A stretch of DNA of 64,000 bases from JACXTP01 sp963827905. Lineage in GTDB: Archaea > Thermoplasmatota > Thermoplasmata > Methanomassiliicoccales > UBA472. This document shows, one piece after another, positions 1-9,764 of the stretch. The DNA lies in NCBI GenBank assembly GCA_963827905.1, contig CAWHCB010000003.1:1-64000 (forward strand), read 5' to 3'. The stretch's first letter is position 1. Every line of letters begins with the position of its first letter. Both the position numbers and the translations under genes were made by a program. The notes below the pieces were generated by a model. That model was given only the letters and a program-made list of their open reading frames with translations, did not search any database and was not told where the DNA came from.

Positions 1-192
1 TATGCACTCCTGAGCATCCCCATCGATGCCGGACACGGTGACCCTCTACCTGTTCTCGCTCTTCAACAAGGAAGGCAAGGTGATGGTAGCGGCAGACATT
101 TCCGTGGCCAATCAACTTCCTCGGGTCCTCTGACGCGCTGCGCCATCGTCTACGTCGCCGCCGACATCCTCAGGCCGATCCTGGGCATCTGA
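1..192 (+). pseudogene. C-terminal piece of a VTT-like membrane protein, tandem paralogue, frameshifted
   Basis: The fragment runs in from the left edge and stops at a TGA at 190-192. Read across two frame changes it gives MPDTVTLYLFSLFNKEGKV and then LTRCAIVYVAADIL. These align with MSDTVVLYVFAVFNKEGKV and LTRCVIVYFASGYLADYF in the intact gene that follows at 276. It is therefore the end of a tandem copy of that gene. The frame changes make it look broken, but the first 15 kb has many indels, so sequence error is as likely as true decay. Its N-terminal part lies outside the window. Confidence 0.6.
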
Positions 193-275
193 TATCATGG
201 AGAACGATTAGGTCGATGTACGCTCCATATCAACATCTAGAGTCCAACGAAGAGCCTATTTAAACAAGAAGTCAT

Positions 276-815
276 ATGACCGGCCCAATGGGCGTCATCG
301 ATGACATGATAAGTTATCTGGAGAGCGTCGCCCATGACCCCTTGCTCTACCTTTTCCTATTGTTCCTTTACTCCATCGCCGCCGCCGTCTTCCTGCCCAT
401 CCCGGTGGAGTTCGCTCTCTTCCTCAGTCCTGACACCCCCTTCGCCGCCAAGGCATTGGTGCTGGCCTTAGGCAAGTCGGTGGGTAGCCTATTGGTCTTC
501 TATATCGGTTACAACGTGGAGGAGCCGATAAGGCGTTGGTCTGAAAAATGGACCTTCTTCCGGGTGTTCGTCCGCTTCTGCGAATGGTTCGTGACCAAAC
601 TGGGGTACGTCGGTCTCTTCATCCTGCTCAGCATACCGTTCATGAGCGACACCGTCGTCCTCTATGTCTTTGCGGTCTTCAACAAGGAGGGCAAGGTCCT
701 CGACATGAAGATGTTCGCATTGGTGAACTTCCTGGGCGCGCTCACCCGTTGCGTCATAGTCTACTTCGCATCAGGCTACCTGGCCGATTATTTCGGCTAC
801 GACTATACATTGTGA
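276..815 (+). CDS. Small VTT/DedA-like integral membrane protein
   Basis: This is a 179-aa protein with about four hydrophobic segments. An early segment carries the re-entrant-like motif FLPIPVEFALFLSP, and a later one reads ALGKSVGSLLVFYIGY. Both resemble the VTT (SNARE-associated/DedA) fold, where a Pro-x-Pro-x-Glu motif and a Gly-rich helix line the membrane cavity. Family members are proposed lipid scramblases or transporters; that role here is inference. A TATA-like CTATTTAAAC at 256-265 lies only about 16 bases before ATG 276. The in-frame ATG at 288 therefore fits a leaderless start better, though 276 remains possible. The gene is intact, unlike most of its neighbours, and follows a broken paralogue directly. 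Confidence 0.6.
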   Translation: MTGPMGVIDDMISYLESVAHDPLLYLFLLFLYSIAAAVFLPIPVEFALFLSPDTPFAAKALVLALGKSVGSLLVFYIGYNVEEPIRRWSEKWTFFRVFVRFCEWFVTKLGYVGLFILLSIPFMSDTVVLYVFAVFNKEGKVLDMKMFALVNFLGALTRCVIVYFASGYLADYFGYDYTL

Positions 816-816
816 A

Positions 817-832
817 CAGGGGTTAATCCCTG
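817..832 (+). terminator. Short hairpin after the VTT-like gene
   Basis: CAGGG (817-821) and CCCTG (828-832) form a 5-bp stem with a 6-base loop, just after the stop codon of the VTT-like gene. CTTTTTG follows about ten bases later. It is a weak terminator candidate. Confidence 0.35.
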
Positions 833-860
833 ACCATCATCTTTTTGAACATGGTTGGAA

Positions 861-870
861 AGATTTATTA
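861..870 (+). promoter_or_regulatory. TATA box of purP, leaderless spacing
   Basis: AGATTTATTA is centred about 26 bases before ATG 893. This is the normal archaeal TATA-to-start-site distance, so the message is probably leaderless. Confidence 0.5.
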
Positions 871-892
871 GGAAAAGACAAATTCCTAGTTA

Positions 893-1966
893 ATGGTCCC
901 GAAGAACAAGATCTCAAGATCCTCGAGGAGTATGACAAGGACAAGCTCACCGTGGCCACCCTGTGCTCTCATTCCTCCTTGCAGATTTTCAACGGGGCCA
1001 GGAAGGAAGGTTTCCGCACTCTGGGGCTCGCGGTCAGGCAGAACAACGAAATTACGACGCCTTCCCGCTGGCCAAGCCGGACGAGATCATCAAGCTGCAA
1101 TCCTACACGGACCTGCTGGACAACGCGGACGAGCTGCTGGCCCGCAACGTCATCATCGTCCCCCACGGCTCGTTCGTCGAGTACATGGGCACCGGCAAGT
1201 TCGAGAAGATGCCCATACCCACCTTCGGCAACCGGAACGTGCTGGGATGGGAATCCGACCGGGACAAGATGAGGGAGTGGCTCGAGTCCGCGGGCATCGA
1301 GATGCCCGCGTGATCGATGACCCCAAGACATCGACCGGCCGGTGCTGGTGAAGTACCACGGGGCCAAGGGCGGCCGGGGCTTCTTCATCGCCAAGGACTA
1401 CCCGGAGTTCAAGATGGGCATCGACATGAGCCAGCCGTACACCATCCAGGAGTACATCCTGGGGACGAGGTACTATCTTGCATTTCTTCTATTCGCCGAT
1501 CAAGCAGGACGGCTACAAGGATGGCGATGGCACCCTAGAGCTCATGTCCATGGACCGGCGGGACGAGAGCAACATCGATGAGCTGTACAAGCTGGGGGCG
1601 TCGGAGGAGCTGAAGAGCCTGGGCACTTCCCGACCTTCGTGGTCACCGGCAACGTCCCCGTGGTCATCCGCGAGATCCTCCTGCCCAAGGTCTTCGAGAT
1701 GGGCGAGAAGGTGGTCAACCGCTCCAAGGAGCTGTTCGGAGGCATGATCGGGCCGTTCTGCCTGGAGACGCATCGTGACCGACAAGCTGAAGTTCAAGGT
1801 CTTCGAGATATCCTCGACGGATCGTGGCCGGCAGCAATCCCTTCGTCTCCGGTTCTCCCTACTCCGATCTGATCGAGCCGGACATGACCACCGGCAGACG
1901 GATCTCGCGCGAGATCAAGAACTCCCGGCCGAAGAGAAGGGAATGCTGAGCAAGATAGTCTCATGA
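893..1966 (+). CDS. purP: PurP, FAICAR synthetase (ATP- and formate-dependent), with many frameshifts
   Basis: PurP makes FAICAR from AICAR, formate and ATP in archaeal purine synthesis. Joined across frames, the product shows the family's blocks in order: TVATLCSHSSLQIFNGA near the start, NVIIVPHGSFVEYMG, FGNRNVLGWESDR, VLVKYHGAKGGRGFFIAKDY (the ATP-grasp glycine loop), YYLHFFYSPIKQDG, MDRRDESNIDELYKLG, FVVTGNVPVVIRE, LLPKVFEMGEK, GGMIGPFCLET and the end KGMLSKIVS. Total length fits the usual 350-360 aa. At least seven indels break it, with clear shifts near 915, 1050, 1315, 1475, 1625, 1770 and 1930. No segment is missing, so sequence error is likelier than loss. The next gene overlaps its stop by 4 bases. 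Confidence 0.88.
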
Positions 1967-2649
1967 GCGTCCACTGGTCCTGGTCGATGCCGAGCTCGAG
2001 GTCCTGCCGTCCGGAGAAGCCTCGGACCGGCGTAGCTGCGGCATGCTCCGGAGCGGACTGGCTAAGAGGAATCGGCATCCTGGACAGCTTCTTGCATCGG
2101 GACCTCGTGTCCTCCATGCCGGACCAATCACGCCGAGGAAGGCCAGACATCGCCCACGCCTCCCTGCCATAAGTCCATTGGCCTACGCGCATGGGCGACA
2201 TCGAGGTGCTGGTGCACACCCGCAACGACGAGGCGATCGACTTCGGTCCCGAAGGCGGAGATCCGCAGAACTACGTCAAGTTCCTGCGATGATGGGCAAG
2301 CTGTTCAGCTTGGGCATGTCGACTGGGGAGAAGCGCATGGGCCATCGAGCCCAACCGGGACCTGGCACAGCTCGTGGAAGAGCAGGGCGACCTCAGCATG
2401 CTCATGTCCCCGAGGCGAGGAGAAAGGGCTGGGCAAGATCTTGACAGGCTTCCAGGAGAACAAGGCCATCATCATGTTCGGGGGTTTCCCGAAGGCGATT
2501 TCATCAGCCCGGTATACGAGCTCGCGGACATAGCGTCTCGCTGGGACCGGATCGCTGAACATAAACGCGTGACGGCGGATCACTCGTGCCGTGCCAGACG
2601 ACACCGCACGAATTTGTTAAGCTTGCCGTCAATCGGAACAAGGGCCTAG
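1963..2649 (+). CDS. nep1: Nep1-like 16S rRNA pseudouridine N1-methyltransferase, heavily frameshifted
   Basis: Nep1 (SPOUT family) methylates N1 of a pseudouridine in small-subunit rRNA. The pieces, read across frames, are HLVLVDAELEVLPSGEAS (start), GILDSFLHRD, RRGRPDIAHA, IEVLVHTRNDEAIDFGPEG, NYVKFL, MMGKLFSLG, KAIIMFGGFPKGDFISPVYE and LNINAW. These match the order of the family's start, the K/RRGRPDI-H block, the VHTxND block and the GGFPxGDF cofactor loop. The start codon overlaps the purP stop (ATGA). The exact end is uncertain: the last readable frame stops at 2649, but the real end may lie near 2590-2620. pdxS converges on it from the other side. Confidence 0.68.
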
Positions 2650-2652
2650 GGT

Positions 2653-3560
2653 CTACCAGCCGCGTTCCTGCAGCGCTGGCTCCGGCTTCATGGTGGAGAT
2701 CTCGATGCCCTTCATCGCCTCCCCCAGTCCCTTCGAGATCTCGGCGAGCACCTTCGGGTCGTCGAAGTGGGTGACCGCTTCCACGATGGCCTTGGCCCGG
2801 ACCTCCGGGTCGTCGGACTTGAAGATGCCCGAGCCGACGAACACACCGTCGCTCCCAGCTGCATCATCAGCGCCGCGTCGGCCGGGGTCGCTATGCCGCC
2901 GGCGGCGAAGTTGATGACCGGCAGGCGCTGCAGCTCGCGCGATCTCCTTGACCAGGTAGAGCGGCGCCTCGATCTTCCTGGCGATGCATCCAGCTCCTCG
3001 TGCTCCTTTCCCTTCAGCTCGCGGACCTGCGCCATGATGATCCGCTGGTGGCGGACCGCCTCGACGACGTTGCCGGTGCCCGGCTCTCCCTTGGTCCGGA
3101 TCATGGCCGCGCCCTCGTCGATGCGCCGCAGCGCCTCGCCCAGGTCCTGGCCCCGCAAACGAACGGTACGGTGAACTTGTTCTTGACCACGTGATAGAAC
3201 GGGTCGGCCGGCGTCAGCACCTCCGACTCGTCGATCATGTCCACTCCCAGGGATCTCCAGGACCTGGGCCTCGACGAAGTGGCCGATGCGGCACTTGGCC
3301 ATGACCGGGATGGTGACCGCGTCCATGATCTCCTCGATCTTGATCGGGTCGGCCATGCGGGCCACGCCGCCCTGGGCTCGGATGTCCGCCGGAACCCGCT
3401 CCAGCGCCATGACCGCCACCGCGCCGGCTTCCTCGGCGATGCTGGCCTGGTCGGCGTTGGTGACGTCCATGACCACTCCTCCCTGTTGCATCTTGGCAAA
3501 ACCTCTCTTTACCAGTTCAGTCCCAAACCGGAGCTTGGTCATGTCGAAATCTAATGGCAT
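2653..3560 (-). CDS. pdxS: PdxS, pyridoxal 5'-phosphate synthase lyase subunit, frameshifted
   Basis: PdxS condenses ribose 5-phosphate and glyceraldehyde 3-phosphate with ammonia from PdxT to make PLP. The protein opens with TELVKRGFAKMQQGGVVMDV and continues through ADQASIAEEAGAVAVMALER, PADIRAQGGVARMADP and VTIPVMAKCRIGHFVEAQ, including the family's active-site KCRIGH. LGVDMIDESEVLTPAD, NFAAGGIATPADAALMMQLG and VFVGSGIFKSDDP follow, after several indels. It ends at the CTA at 2653. The length of about 300 aa is normal. No pdxT lies in the window, so the glutaminase must be encoded elsewhere. A TATA-like box sits upstream at about 3590-3598. Confidence 0.92.
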
Positions 3561-3589
3561 TCTTTCACCAGTTGGCTTAATTGCGAGCG

Positions 3590-3598
3590 CTTATATGA
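3590..3598 (-). promoter_or_regulatory. TATA box of pdxS
   Basis: On the minus strand CATATAAGC lies about 34 bases before the pdxS ATG at 3560, which predicts an RNA start a few bases upstream of the start codon. Confidence 0.45.
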
Positions 3599-3721
3599 AT
3601 ATTGACATGAAATGAACATAAAACACAATAAGGTATTGAATGTACAATATGAAGTGCATCGCTCAGATCGACTTCGTGGAATTGACGAAATCTAATATAC
3701 GCCGGTGCGATATCCGCGCCA

Positions 3722-4878
3722 ATGGTCGCCAAGCGCATGGCCAACATCCCCGAGTCTGGGACGGTCAGGATCGCCAACATCGTGAGCAACCTGAAGGCCG
3801 AGGGAGTGAACGATCATCTCCTTCTCGGTCGGCGAGCCAGACTTCAACACTCCTGACAACATCACCGAGGCGTGCGTCCAATCCCTGCGCGACCATTTCA
3901 CCCATTATACGCCTTCGGCCGGAATACCCGAGCTGAGGAAGGCGGTGGCGGAGAAGACCGGAAGGGACAATGGCATCCCTTGCGACCAGCAAGCACGTCG
4001 TGATCACCCCGACCAAGCACGCCATCTTCATGGCCTTCCTGGCGATGGTCGAGGAGGGCGACGAGGTCATCCTGCCCGACCCTTCCTGGGGGACGTTCGA
4101 GGCTTGCGCCCGGATCGCTGGGGCCAAGGTCGTAGCCAAGTTCGACCCGGAGAAGGAGTACCGCATGTTCCCGGAGAGGGTGGCGGAGCAGGTCACCAAG
4201 AAGACGAAGATGATCCTCATCAACTCGCCCTCGAACCCACTCGGCTCGGTCATGGAGAAGAAGGACGTCAAGGGAATCGCCGACATCTGCCAAGGACCAC
4301 GATCTCTACCGTCCTATCGGACGAGACCTACGAGAAGATCATCTTCGAGGGGGAGCACACCTCCATCGCCTCGCTTCCAGGGATGTTCGAGCGCACCATC
4401 ACCGTGAACGGGTTCTCCAAGACCTATGCCATGACCGGCTGGAGGATCGGGTGGAGCGTCGCCCCCATGCACATCACCAAGGAGATCAACAAGCTCCAGA
4501 GCCAGACCGTGACCAACGTCACCTCGTTCGTCCAGACGGCCGGGGTCGAGGCGCTGATAGGGCCGCAGGACTCGGTCCAGACGATGAAGGAGGAGCTGAA
4601 GGCCCGCCGGGACCTGGTCTACGATCTGGTATCGGAGATACCCAGCCTGCATTGCCCGAAGCCCAAGGGCGCTTTCTACATCTTCCCCTCGTACGATCAT
4701 GAAGATGTCCTCGGAGGAGATGGCCGAATATCTTCTGAAGAAGGCGCATGTCGCGGTCACGCCTGGCTCTGCCTTCGGTCCGGCGGGGGAGGGGCATTTC
4801 CGCATCTCTTACGCGGCGAGCAGGCAGAACATCATCGATGGGATGGGGCGGTTGCGCTCGACCCTCAGTCAACTGTGA
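3722..4878 (+). CDS. Class I/II PLP aminotransferase (aspartate aminotransferase-like), frameshifted
   Basis: This fold-type I enzyme probably moves amino groups between aspartate or another amino acid and 2-oxoglutarate. Across frames it starts MVAKRMANIPESGTVRIANI at 3722. It then shows FSVGEPDFNTPDNI (substrate loop), HYTPSAGIPELRKAVAEK, ILINSPSNPLGSV (Asn and Pro of the cofactor pocket), VLSDETYEKIIFEG (the Asp binding the pyridine nitrogen and the Tyr), GFSKTYAMTGWRIGW (the Schiff-base Lys and the phosphate-binding Arg) and GEGHFRISYA (the carboxylate-binding Arg). It ends in LSQL with TGA at 4876-4878. Five or so indels interrupt it. Substrate choice cannot be read from sequence; aspartate is the family default. 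It starts divergently from pdxS. Confidence 0.88.
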
Positions 4879-4888
4879 ATCATCGCCT

Positions 4889-5062
4889 CTAAGGCGGTAG
4901 CAAGTTAGGAATCGAGTCTTCTATTTGAAACGAAATTGAGCACACGGGACAAATCAACACTCCATCGACAATGTCCTCGCCTTGCTGTTTTGCCACCACC
5001 AGGGTTAATGGGTGGCCTTTACAAATTGGGCAAGCCAAAATATCCAAAAGCTCTATCTTCAT
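4889..5062 (-). CDS. Trm112-like small zinc-ribbon protein, 57 aa
   Basis: An intact 57-aa protein runs from ATG 5062 to TAG 4889, converging with the aminotransferase. It begins MKIELLDILACPICKGHPL, has a second pair of cysteines in LICPVC, and ends IPNLLPP. Two CPxC knuckles and the closing P-x-L-L-P signature are typical of the Trm112p/UPF0434 family. In archaea and eukaryotes these proteins bind and activate SAM methyltransferases acting on tRNA, rRNA and release factor. The partner here is unknown. A TATA-like TTTACTATG lies about 25 bases upstream, allowing a leaderless message. Confidence 0.78.
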   Translation of the reverse strand: MKIELLDILACPICKGHPLTLVVAKQQGEDIVDGVLICPVCSISFQIEDSIPNLLPP

Positions 5063-5214
5063 GGTTACTTAGCGCAGATACATAGTAAATGATATTTGTT
5101 TCCATTTTTTTTAACATCATATCCTTAGCCAATAAAAATCTCAGAGGAAGCCAAATTATTTATCATCTCTAAAATCTCCACCACAAAGTGCAAAAAAAGG
5201 GCATTATCTTTTCA

Positions 5215-6285
5215 ATGGTAGGGACAGATGTCCGTCATTACAACGGTCAAACATTCAGGGCAAGGATGCTGTCACTAAAATTCTCGACGAGCTTTATAAC
5301 ACGAGGGTCTATTATTTTTGGACGGACCAAGAAAAAATACCAATGGAAATTAAACAAGTAAAGGCGCAATTCTCTGCCCGATACAATAAGAGGACAATAG
5401 CTAAAATTCCATTCGTTTTCGATTTACTGAAGCAAGATAATAAATTCAATATATTATATATATGTGGAGAATTTAAAATGTTTCCACTTTTTATTATTCC
5501 ATGTAAAATAAAAAAGATAAAGGTCGTGTTTGGAGCCGAGAGCATTTTGTCCCTCGAGCAGAAAGCAACGTCTGGAAGTCCTTTGGACAAGATCATTGAT
5601 GGTGCCCTTGAACGATTTGTTGTAAAAAGATCAGACAAGGTGATCGTTACTTTCGGAGGATATTAAAAAGTTCTATACTGTTTATAATGCACGAACCGAG
5701 GTTGTAAATGCCATCCTGAACGAGAGCTGGTTCGAAAACTCCAGAAGTGAAATTAAGAAAAAAGATTTTTACGATGTCGGAGTTATTGGTCCATTTAACA
5801 TCGAGAAGAGGAACAAGCGAGAGCTTGATTTTATCCTCACGAATTTAGATCGATTTGGGGAGGGGGTTGTTTTTCACATATTTGGTAAGTGCGACCACCA
5901 ACTCCCAATTTCGAAAAAGATCAACAAGATTGGTTTCATTCCCGATTACTCAGATTACATGAAGAGCCTGTCGAAAATGGACGCCGTTATTGTCCCGACC
6001 ACGATACCAACATATGGACCATTGACGAAGATCCTTGAGCCTATGGCATGTGGGATATTCCTGTTTTCACAACGCCAGACGGTTATTTTGGCCTAGACCA
6101 CATTGAAAAAGACCAAGATATTTTCGTTTACAATTTAGATGATATTGTGGGGGGGATTCCACCACAGCCTTTCAGATATTTCGAATCTTAACGCGGTAAG
6201 GATTCGTGGTATGAAGAAGGTCCGAGAATTTTACAGTTATGAATATAATAAAAACAAATTGGCCGATATTATTCGAAGGATCTGA
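5215..6285 (+). CDS. GT4-type glycosyltransferase, AT-rich, frameshifted
   Basis: The reading begins MVGTDVRHYNGQTFRARMLS at 5215 and, after an indel near 5275, continues LDELYNTRVYYFWTDQEKI. It carries on through KVIVTFGGY, RFGEGVVFHIFGKCDH, IGFIPDYSDYMKSLSKMDAV and EPMACG with IPVFTTPDGYFGLDHIE. The EPMACG-P-F-T-T block is the nucleotide-sugar site of retaining GT4 enzymes (usual form E-A-M-A-C-G-x-P-V). It ends RRI at 6285. Further indels fall near 5666, 6050 and 6155. The gene is far more AT-rich than nearly all of the window, which suggests recent transfer. Donor and acceptor are not evident. It stands at the head of the 5-11 kb sugar block. Confidence 0.7.
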
Positions 6286-6342
6286 CACGCTTAGCTCAGG
6301 CAAATGTCAATGATTATTACACCAAAGGTCGTTAATGGAAGG

Positions 6343-7371
6343 ATGATGCGTGTTGGTGTGATTCGGCGTGGGCTCTATGGGTCAGAACCATGCAAGGGTC
6401 TTCTCAGAAATAGCTGACTTGATAGGCGTTCACGACTCCATGAAGAACCAAGCGCGCAACGTAGCAGATAGGCTGGGGGTGGGGGCCTTCGATTCATTAG
6501 ACGATCCATTAGAAAGAGTGGATGCGGTAAGTGTCTGTACCCCCACCAGTATACATTTCGAAGTGGCGATGAAGGTCATTTCGAAGGGGTGCTCCCTTCT
6601 CGTCGAAAAGCCTTTCACAGGGGACTCCAACAAGGCTTTGGAGCTCGAGGCCAAAGCAAAGTCGAAAGGCGTGGTCCTTGCGTCCGGTTTTATCGAAAGA
6701 TTCAACCCCATCGTTTCTGTCGCCAGGGACGCGGTAAGAGAAGGAAGATTGGGGGACATAATTTCTATATCATCACGAAGGGTTTCTTCCTTCCCATCTC
6801 GTATCCGAGATATCGGGGTGATAATGGACCTGGGTATCCACGACATTGACGTCATTCGGTATATCACCTCCTCGGATGTGAGATCCGTGTTCGCGGTAGG
6901 AGGGATGCACCAGAACTCGGATTTCGAGGATCATGCCAATATTATCATGGAGATGGTCAACGGTACTTTAGGATTGGTTGAAGTAAATTGGTTGACCCCG
7001 ATGAAGGTCCGGAAGGTGGCAATGACCTGTAGTGCCGGCTTTGCACAGCTTAGACTATACCGATCAGAGCTCTGGAGCTATCGACTGCGAAACTGCAAGA
7101 AATTGACCCCTCAGATATGTTCCACATTCCATTGGAATATGATGTTCGCAGAATTTCAGTCAAGAAGGAAGAACCTTTGAAACGAGAATTATCAGATTTT
7201 TTGAGGGCGGTCGAAACCGGGGAAGGGCCACAGGTCACTGCCATAGACGCCGTAAAGAATCTTAAGGTCTGTGAGGCAGCATTAGAATCGATGAGAACGG
7301 GGAAAAAAGGTCATGTTGACCTGAAGCACCATTTATTACCGTCAGATAATATGTCGACCATGATAGAATGA
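6343..7371 (+). CDS. Gfo/Idh/MocA-family sugar dehydrogenase, frameshifted
   Basis: This is an NAD(P)-dependent oxidoreductase. After MMRVGVI and a one-base shift the Rossmann loop reads GSMGQNHARVF. Next come VDAVSVCTPTSIHFEVAM, LLVEKPFTGDSNKAL (the E-K-P motif with the catalytic Lys) and MDLGIHDIDVIRY (the G-x-H-D-x-D block of the sugar site). A second shift near 7045 is needed to reach DMFHIPLEYDVRRISVKKEE and the end STMIE. Members act on myo-inositol, glucose or UDP-sugars. In this sugar locus a UDP-N-acetylhexosamine or its uronate is likely, but that is inference. It is a second, diverged copy of the function at 24012. The threonine aldolase start overlaps its stop (ATGA). Confidence 0.82.
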
Positions 7372-8464
7372 GAATGATCGATTTACGTAGTGACACATTC
7401 ACCATTCCCCCTAGGGAGATGCTTGAAACAATAGTGGAGGCCCCGCTAGGTGACGACGTGGAGAGGGAGGACCCCACGGTCAACAAGTTGCAAGATATGG
7501 CGGCCGACCGCTTTGGTGCAGAGGCAGCTCTGCTGGTACCAAGTGGGACCATGGGCAATCTGGTGGCAATGCTCTCCCACTGCAGAAGGGGGGACGAGAT
7601 CATTCTCGAGGCTGACGCCCACATGTACTATTACGAGGTAGGGGGCATGTCCTCCCTGGTGGGGGCCATGCCCCATCTTATCAAAGGAACAAATGGAGTG
7701 TTCACTCCTGAACAGGTGCAGGCAGCATTGCGGCCTGGGGACCCACTTCATTATCCCCCATCTCGGTTGTTAGAGATAGAAACACCCATAATCGAGCAGG
7801 AGGGTGTTGTTGGACGCCCATTCAAGTAAAGGCCGTCAGTCGATTGGCGCACGACAATGGCATGAGCGTGCACATCGACGGAGCCAGGATATTCAACGCA
7901 TGCATCGCGTTTGAGACGCAAGTCCTAAGGATTTCATGCGACACGTCGACAGCCTCACCTTCTGCCTGTCCAAGGGATTGAGCTGCCCCATCGGTTCCAT
8001 AATAGTCGGCAACGAGGAGTTCATCGAGAAAGCGAGGATAAATCGAAAGATGGTCGGAGGGGGTATGCGTCAGGCTGGTGTCATCGCCGCCCCAGGTATA
8101 TACGCCCTGGAGAATATGGTCTCGCGATTGAAAGAGGACCACGACAACGCTAAGCGTCTCGCCGATCGGTCTTGCCAATCTAGGACTCGAAGTTGATTGC
8201 AGCACGGTACAAACCAATCTAGTTCTAGCTGATACATCGGGGGTAGGTCTGAACGAGGATGAGATGGTGGGCCTTGGGAAGAATGCGGGCGTTCAGTTCT
8301 TCACGATGGGCCACAACAAAATTCGTTTCGTGACCCATTATGGGATCGATCATAAGGACGTTGATGAGGCGTTGGTTAGGTTGGAGAATGCGTTAAGGCG
8401 AGACGCTAACCCTTCCCCACACCCTTGTAAATCAAACCGGCCTTTACACAATCATTCTGGTTGA
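7368..8464 (+). CDS. Low-specificity threonine aldolase-like PLP enzyme, frameshifted
   Basis: Threonine aldolases split L-threonine or allo-threonine to glycine and acetaldehyde. The protein starts MRMIDLRSDTFTIPPREMLE, then has GDDVEREDPTVNKLQDMAAD, ALLVPSGTMGNLVAMLSHCR, MSVHIDGARIFNACIAL (cofactor Asp and Arg) and LTFCLSKGLSCPIGSIIVG (Schiff-base Lys). All are family hallmarks. After further shifts near 7790, 7920 and 8175 it reaches VQFFTMGHNKIRFVTHYGID. The 3' end overlaps the convergent dehydrogenase gene by about 59 bases, so the last residues may be wrong because of an indel. It is co-transcribed with the sugar dehydrogenase before it, an unusual pairing. Confidence 0.85.
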
Positions 8465-9695
8465 ACAGGTTCCTACCATCGATCACGATAGGTGTTCGCA
8501 TCAATTCCTTCATTACTGTCAGTTTTATCCGCTTATATGGAGTGGTCGGTGACGAATATGGCACAATCGGCACCGCGAAGCGCCCCTTCTATGTCTCTCG
8601 TCATAGGTACCTTGTAATGTCTTTTCACATATGGGTCATGAACGATTAGGTCGGCCATCGTCGTCAATTCATCAATTATTCGAATCGATGGCGAGTTACG
8701 GATATCATCAGAGTCCCTCAGGAAGGCAAGCCCCATGATAGCGACCTTCGCCCTTCCTTCAACATTAGAAATTTATGGTGGATCGGGCAATTTCCGCTAC
8801 ATGCAAAGGCATCATCTCGTTGAGCTCCCTTGATGGTGCGATTACCTTGGATTCATAATGAGGGGTGGAACTAAGGAGAAGCCAGGAATCCTTGGGCAGG
8901 CAATGTCCTCCCACTCCCGCCCCAGGAACATGCATGTCGCGAAACGGGCAGGTATTGACCAATCGTCTCACTTCATATGCGTTTGCACCCAGGGATTCGC
9001 ATATCAACCCTACCTCGTTGGCGAATGCTATCTGGACATCTCTGTAAGCATTCTCCTGTCGTCTTAGAAATCTCCGCACATGGTAGATCCGTAGGGTGGA
9101 TTTCTGCTTGAACTACCTTGGAGTAATAGTAAGCACCCTTCCGAATTGATTCCTCATCCAATCCACCAAGGACCCTTTCTACACCTCTCATGTTTTGCAG
9201 CAATTTTCCAGGCATGACCCTTTCCGGGCAATGGACCAGTGAGAAATCTATGCCCGCCTTCAGGCCACTCCTCTCTTCTAAGATTGGCAGAACAATGTTT
9301 TCCATTGTCCCCGGCGGTAGGGTCGACTCGATTGATATCAGGCACCCCCTCTGAATAACGTTGCCAACAGAGACCAAAGCTGCCCTCAATTGCTCAAGTT
9401 TTGGTTTGTGATCTTCATCTATTGGAGTATCAACACAAACGAAGAAGGCCGAAGCAGATCTTGCCTCTTCCATCTTGCTTACTGCCTTCAATCTCCCCTC
9501 GGACACGGTTCTGAGTAAAAGACCATTCAACCCTGGCTCGTCACCCGCTATTGGGCAATCCCCATTATTGATTTTGGAGACCCGGTCGATATCGATGTCA
9601 ACGCCAATGGTGAAAAACCCACTTTCAGCTAGAACGCACGCTAACGGCAGGCCCACATATCCAAGCCCTACTACTGCAACTTTTTCTGAGGCCAT
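8406..9695 (-). CDS. UDP-N-acetylhexosamine 6-dehydrogenase (WecC/WbpA family), frameshifted
   Basis: This enzyme oxidises C6 of a UDP-HexNAc (UDP-ManNAc for WecC, UDP-GlcNAc for WbpA) to the uronate with two NAD+. It starts MASEKVAVVGLGYVGLPLAC, the Rossmann loop, followed by SIESTLPPGT, HCPERVMPGKLLQNM, EISKTTENAYRDVQIAFANE (joined over an indel) and VPGAGVGGHCLPKDSW, which holds the catalytic Cys. The C-terminal domain reads AIMGLAFLRDSDDIRNSP and then LIVHDPYV, with the end YKGVGKG at 8406. Shifts occur near 9065-9110, 8770 and 8540. Which epimer it uses cannot be decided by eye. Both sugar routes have partner genes in this window. Confidence 0.88.
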
Positions 9696-9764
9696 TTATC
9701 CCCAATCATGATGATGTCATATAGCCATTACTGATAGGATAGAGTTATTTGTGTTGGCATCGTT

